This document shows, piece by piece, positions 62,881 through 64,000 of a stretch of 64,000 nt of DNA. The notes below the pieces were generated by a model. It was not told the DNA's origin. It did not search any database and saw nothing but the letters and a program-made list of their open reading frames with translations. The number at the start of each line of letters is the position of its first letter. The stretch's first letter is position 1. Position numbers and translations under genes: made by a program. This stretch comes from Arcobacteraceae bacterium (GTDB taxonomy: Bacteria > Campylobacterota > Campylobacteria > Campylobacterales > Arcobacteraceae), in contig JAIOSF010000026.1 of the NCBI GenBank assembly GCA_021107755.1, forward strand, positions 1 to 64,000, written 5' to 3'.

Positions 62881-62910
62881 TGTAGCTTATCAAATTTTGG
62901 ATAAGCTACA
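62881..62910 (+). terminator. Strong hairpin, possible terminator
   Basis: TGTAGCTTATC-AAATTTTG-GATAAGCTACA; no T tract. Confidence 0.5.
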
Positions 62911-62996
62911 TTATGGTTACAACATAATTCTTGATTGATATAAAATCTTATGATAAAATAAAGCCACAAATAAAATACTTTAAAAGGCTTAAAAGC

Positions 62997-63896
62997 ATGA
63001 AAAAATTCTTTCTTTTTCTTCTTATCATTATTGCAGTGCTTTTTGTAGTTAATAATTATGCCTCAAAAAATCAATATGATGATTTAAATGCTATTACATT
63101 AGAAAATATTGAAAAATTAGAGATATCAAACAATAAAACTTTAGGAATTGCTTTTGGTGGTGGTGGTGTGAGAGGTTTTATGCATCTGGGTGTTATAAAA
63201 GCTTTAGAGGATGCTGGTATAAAACCTGATATTGTTACTGGAAGTTCAGCTGGCTCTATAGCTGCTTCATTGTACGCAACTGGTATGAGCTATAAAGAGA
63301 TTGAAAGAATCGTAACATCACTTCAGGAGAAAGATTTAGCAGATATAAATATATTTTCATATGGTGGACTTATAGGTGGTAAAAAACTCTCAACTTGGAT
63401 ACAAAATAATACAAATAATATAGCTATAGAAAACACCCCTATAAAACTAGGTATTGCAGTTACAGATTTAACTCATGGAAAACCTTTACTGATAACAAGG
63501 GGTGATATGGGGAAAGCTGTACAGACCTCTTCAACTGTACCCGTGGCTTTTGTACCAATAAATTCAAATGGGAATATCTATATAGATGGTGGAATCTTAT
63601 CTCTGATCCCTATACGATTTACAAGAGCTATGGGGGCAGATATAGTAATAGGTGTTGATATCTATTGTGGTAAAAAGAACAAACCAAAAGAGGAGATGCT
63701 CAATATTGCCATGGCAACCCTTCGTTTACAAAGTTGTGAAATAAGTAAAGAGGAACAAAATGAAGCTGACTTTATTATAAGACCTGATTTTGAACCAAAA
63801 AGTTTTAGTAGTTTTGATTCAAAAGAGGAGTCTATAAAAGCTGGTTATAAAGCTACAAAATCGATGATTGAAGAGTTAAAAAAGAAATTATTATAA
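62997..63896 (+). CDS. Patatin-like phospholipase
   Basis: LGIAFGGGGVRGFMHLGVIKAL; VTGSSAGSIAASLYA; IYIDGGI; ATG 62997 preferred (signal/TM start). Confidence 0.9.
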   Translation: MKKFFLFLLIIIAVLFVVNNYASKNQYDDLNAITLENIEKLEISNNKTLGIAFGGGGVRGFMHLGVIKALEDAGIKPDIVTGSSAGSIAASLYATGMSYKEIERIVTSLQEKDLADINIFSYGGLIGGKKLSTWIQNNTNNIAIENTPIKLGIAVTDLTHGKPLLITRGDMGKAVQTSSTVPVAFVPINSNGNIYIDGGILSLIPIRFTRAMGADIVIGVDIYCGKKNKPKEEMLNIAMATLRLQSCEISKEEQNEADFIIRPDFEPKSFSSFDSKEESIKAGYKATKSMIEELKKKLL

Positions 63897-63907
63897 CTTC
63901 ATACTTA

Positions 63908-63923
63908 AGGTATACATATTGCA
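63908..63923 (+). promoter_or_regulatory. Candidate sigma54 promoter of the truncated last gene
   Basis: AGGTATACATATTGCA, 40 nt before ATG at 63961. Confidence 0.7.
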
Positions 63924-63960
63924 TAATAACTCCTATATAATTATATAGGAAAATACACCA

Positions 63961-64000
63961 TGGGAAAAATTGAAGATAAAATCAAACAAGATTTAATGAG
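63961..64000 (+). CDS. Truncated CDS at window edge
   Basis: ATGGGAAAAATTGAAGATAAAATCAAACAAGATTTAATGAG (MGKIEDKIKQDLM...). Confidence 0.5.

Overview
AT-rich chromosomal window, most likely from a Campylobacterota member (Arcobacter/Sulfurimonas-like; inferred from gene content such as napAGHBFLD without napC). It combines a nitrogen-fixation region (nifHDK, ModE and a molybdate ABC transporter, nifT, nifA) with a dissimilatory nitrate/NO region (norCBDQ and accessories, NnrS, nap operon, moaA/moaC, MOSC, two Crp/Fnr-type regulators). A small defence cassette (RhuM, Septu-like PtuA/PtuB, frameshifted DUF1016 nuclease) sits between nif-associated genes. The main observations are: (1) seven sigma54-type -24/-12 promoters (GG-N10-GC) placed 31-45 nt upstream of start codons, which tie several poorly characterised genes to nitrogen fixation (SIR2-like protein, ClpX plus a 116-aa partner, 32-aa membrane peptide plus aldo/keto reductase plus flavoprotein, redoxin/hemerythrin/ankyrin/GNAT operon); (2) an orphan 119-aa gene plus a 123-bp imperfect palindrome between nifH and nifD; (3) paired ModE-like boxes; (4) a set of TTGAY-N4-RTCAA boxes; (5) paired operators in the norC/norE divergent promoter; (6) a 50-bp direct repeat bracketing RhuM-PtuAB. 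All calls come from reading the sequence and ORF translations; no database search was run.
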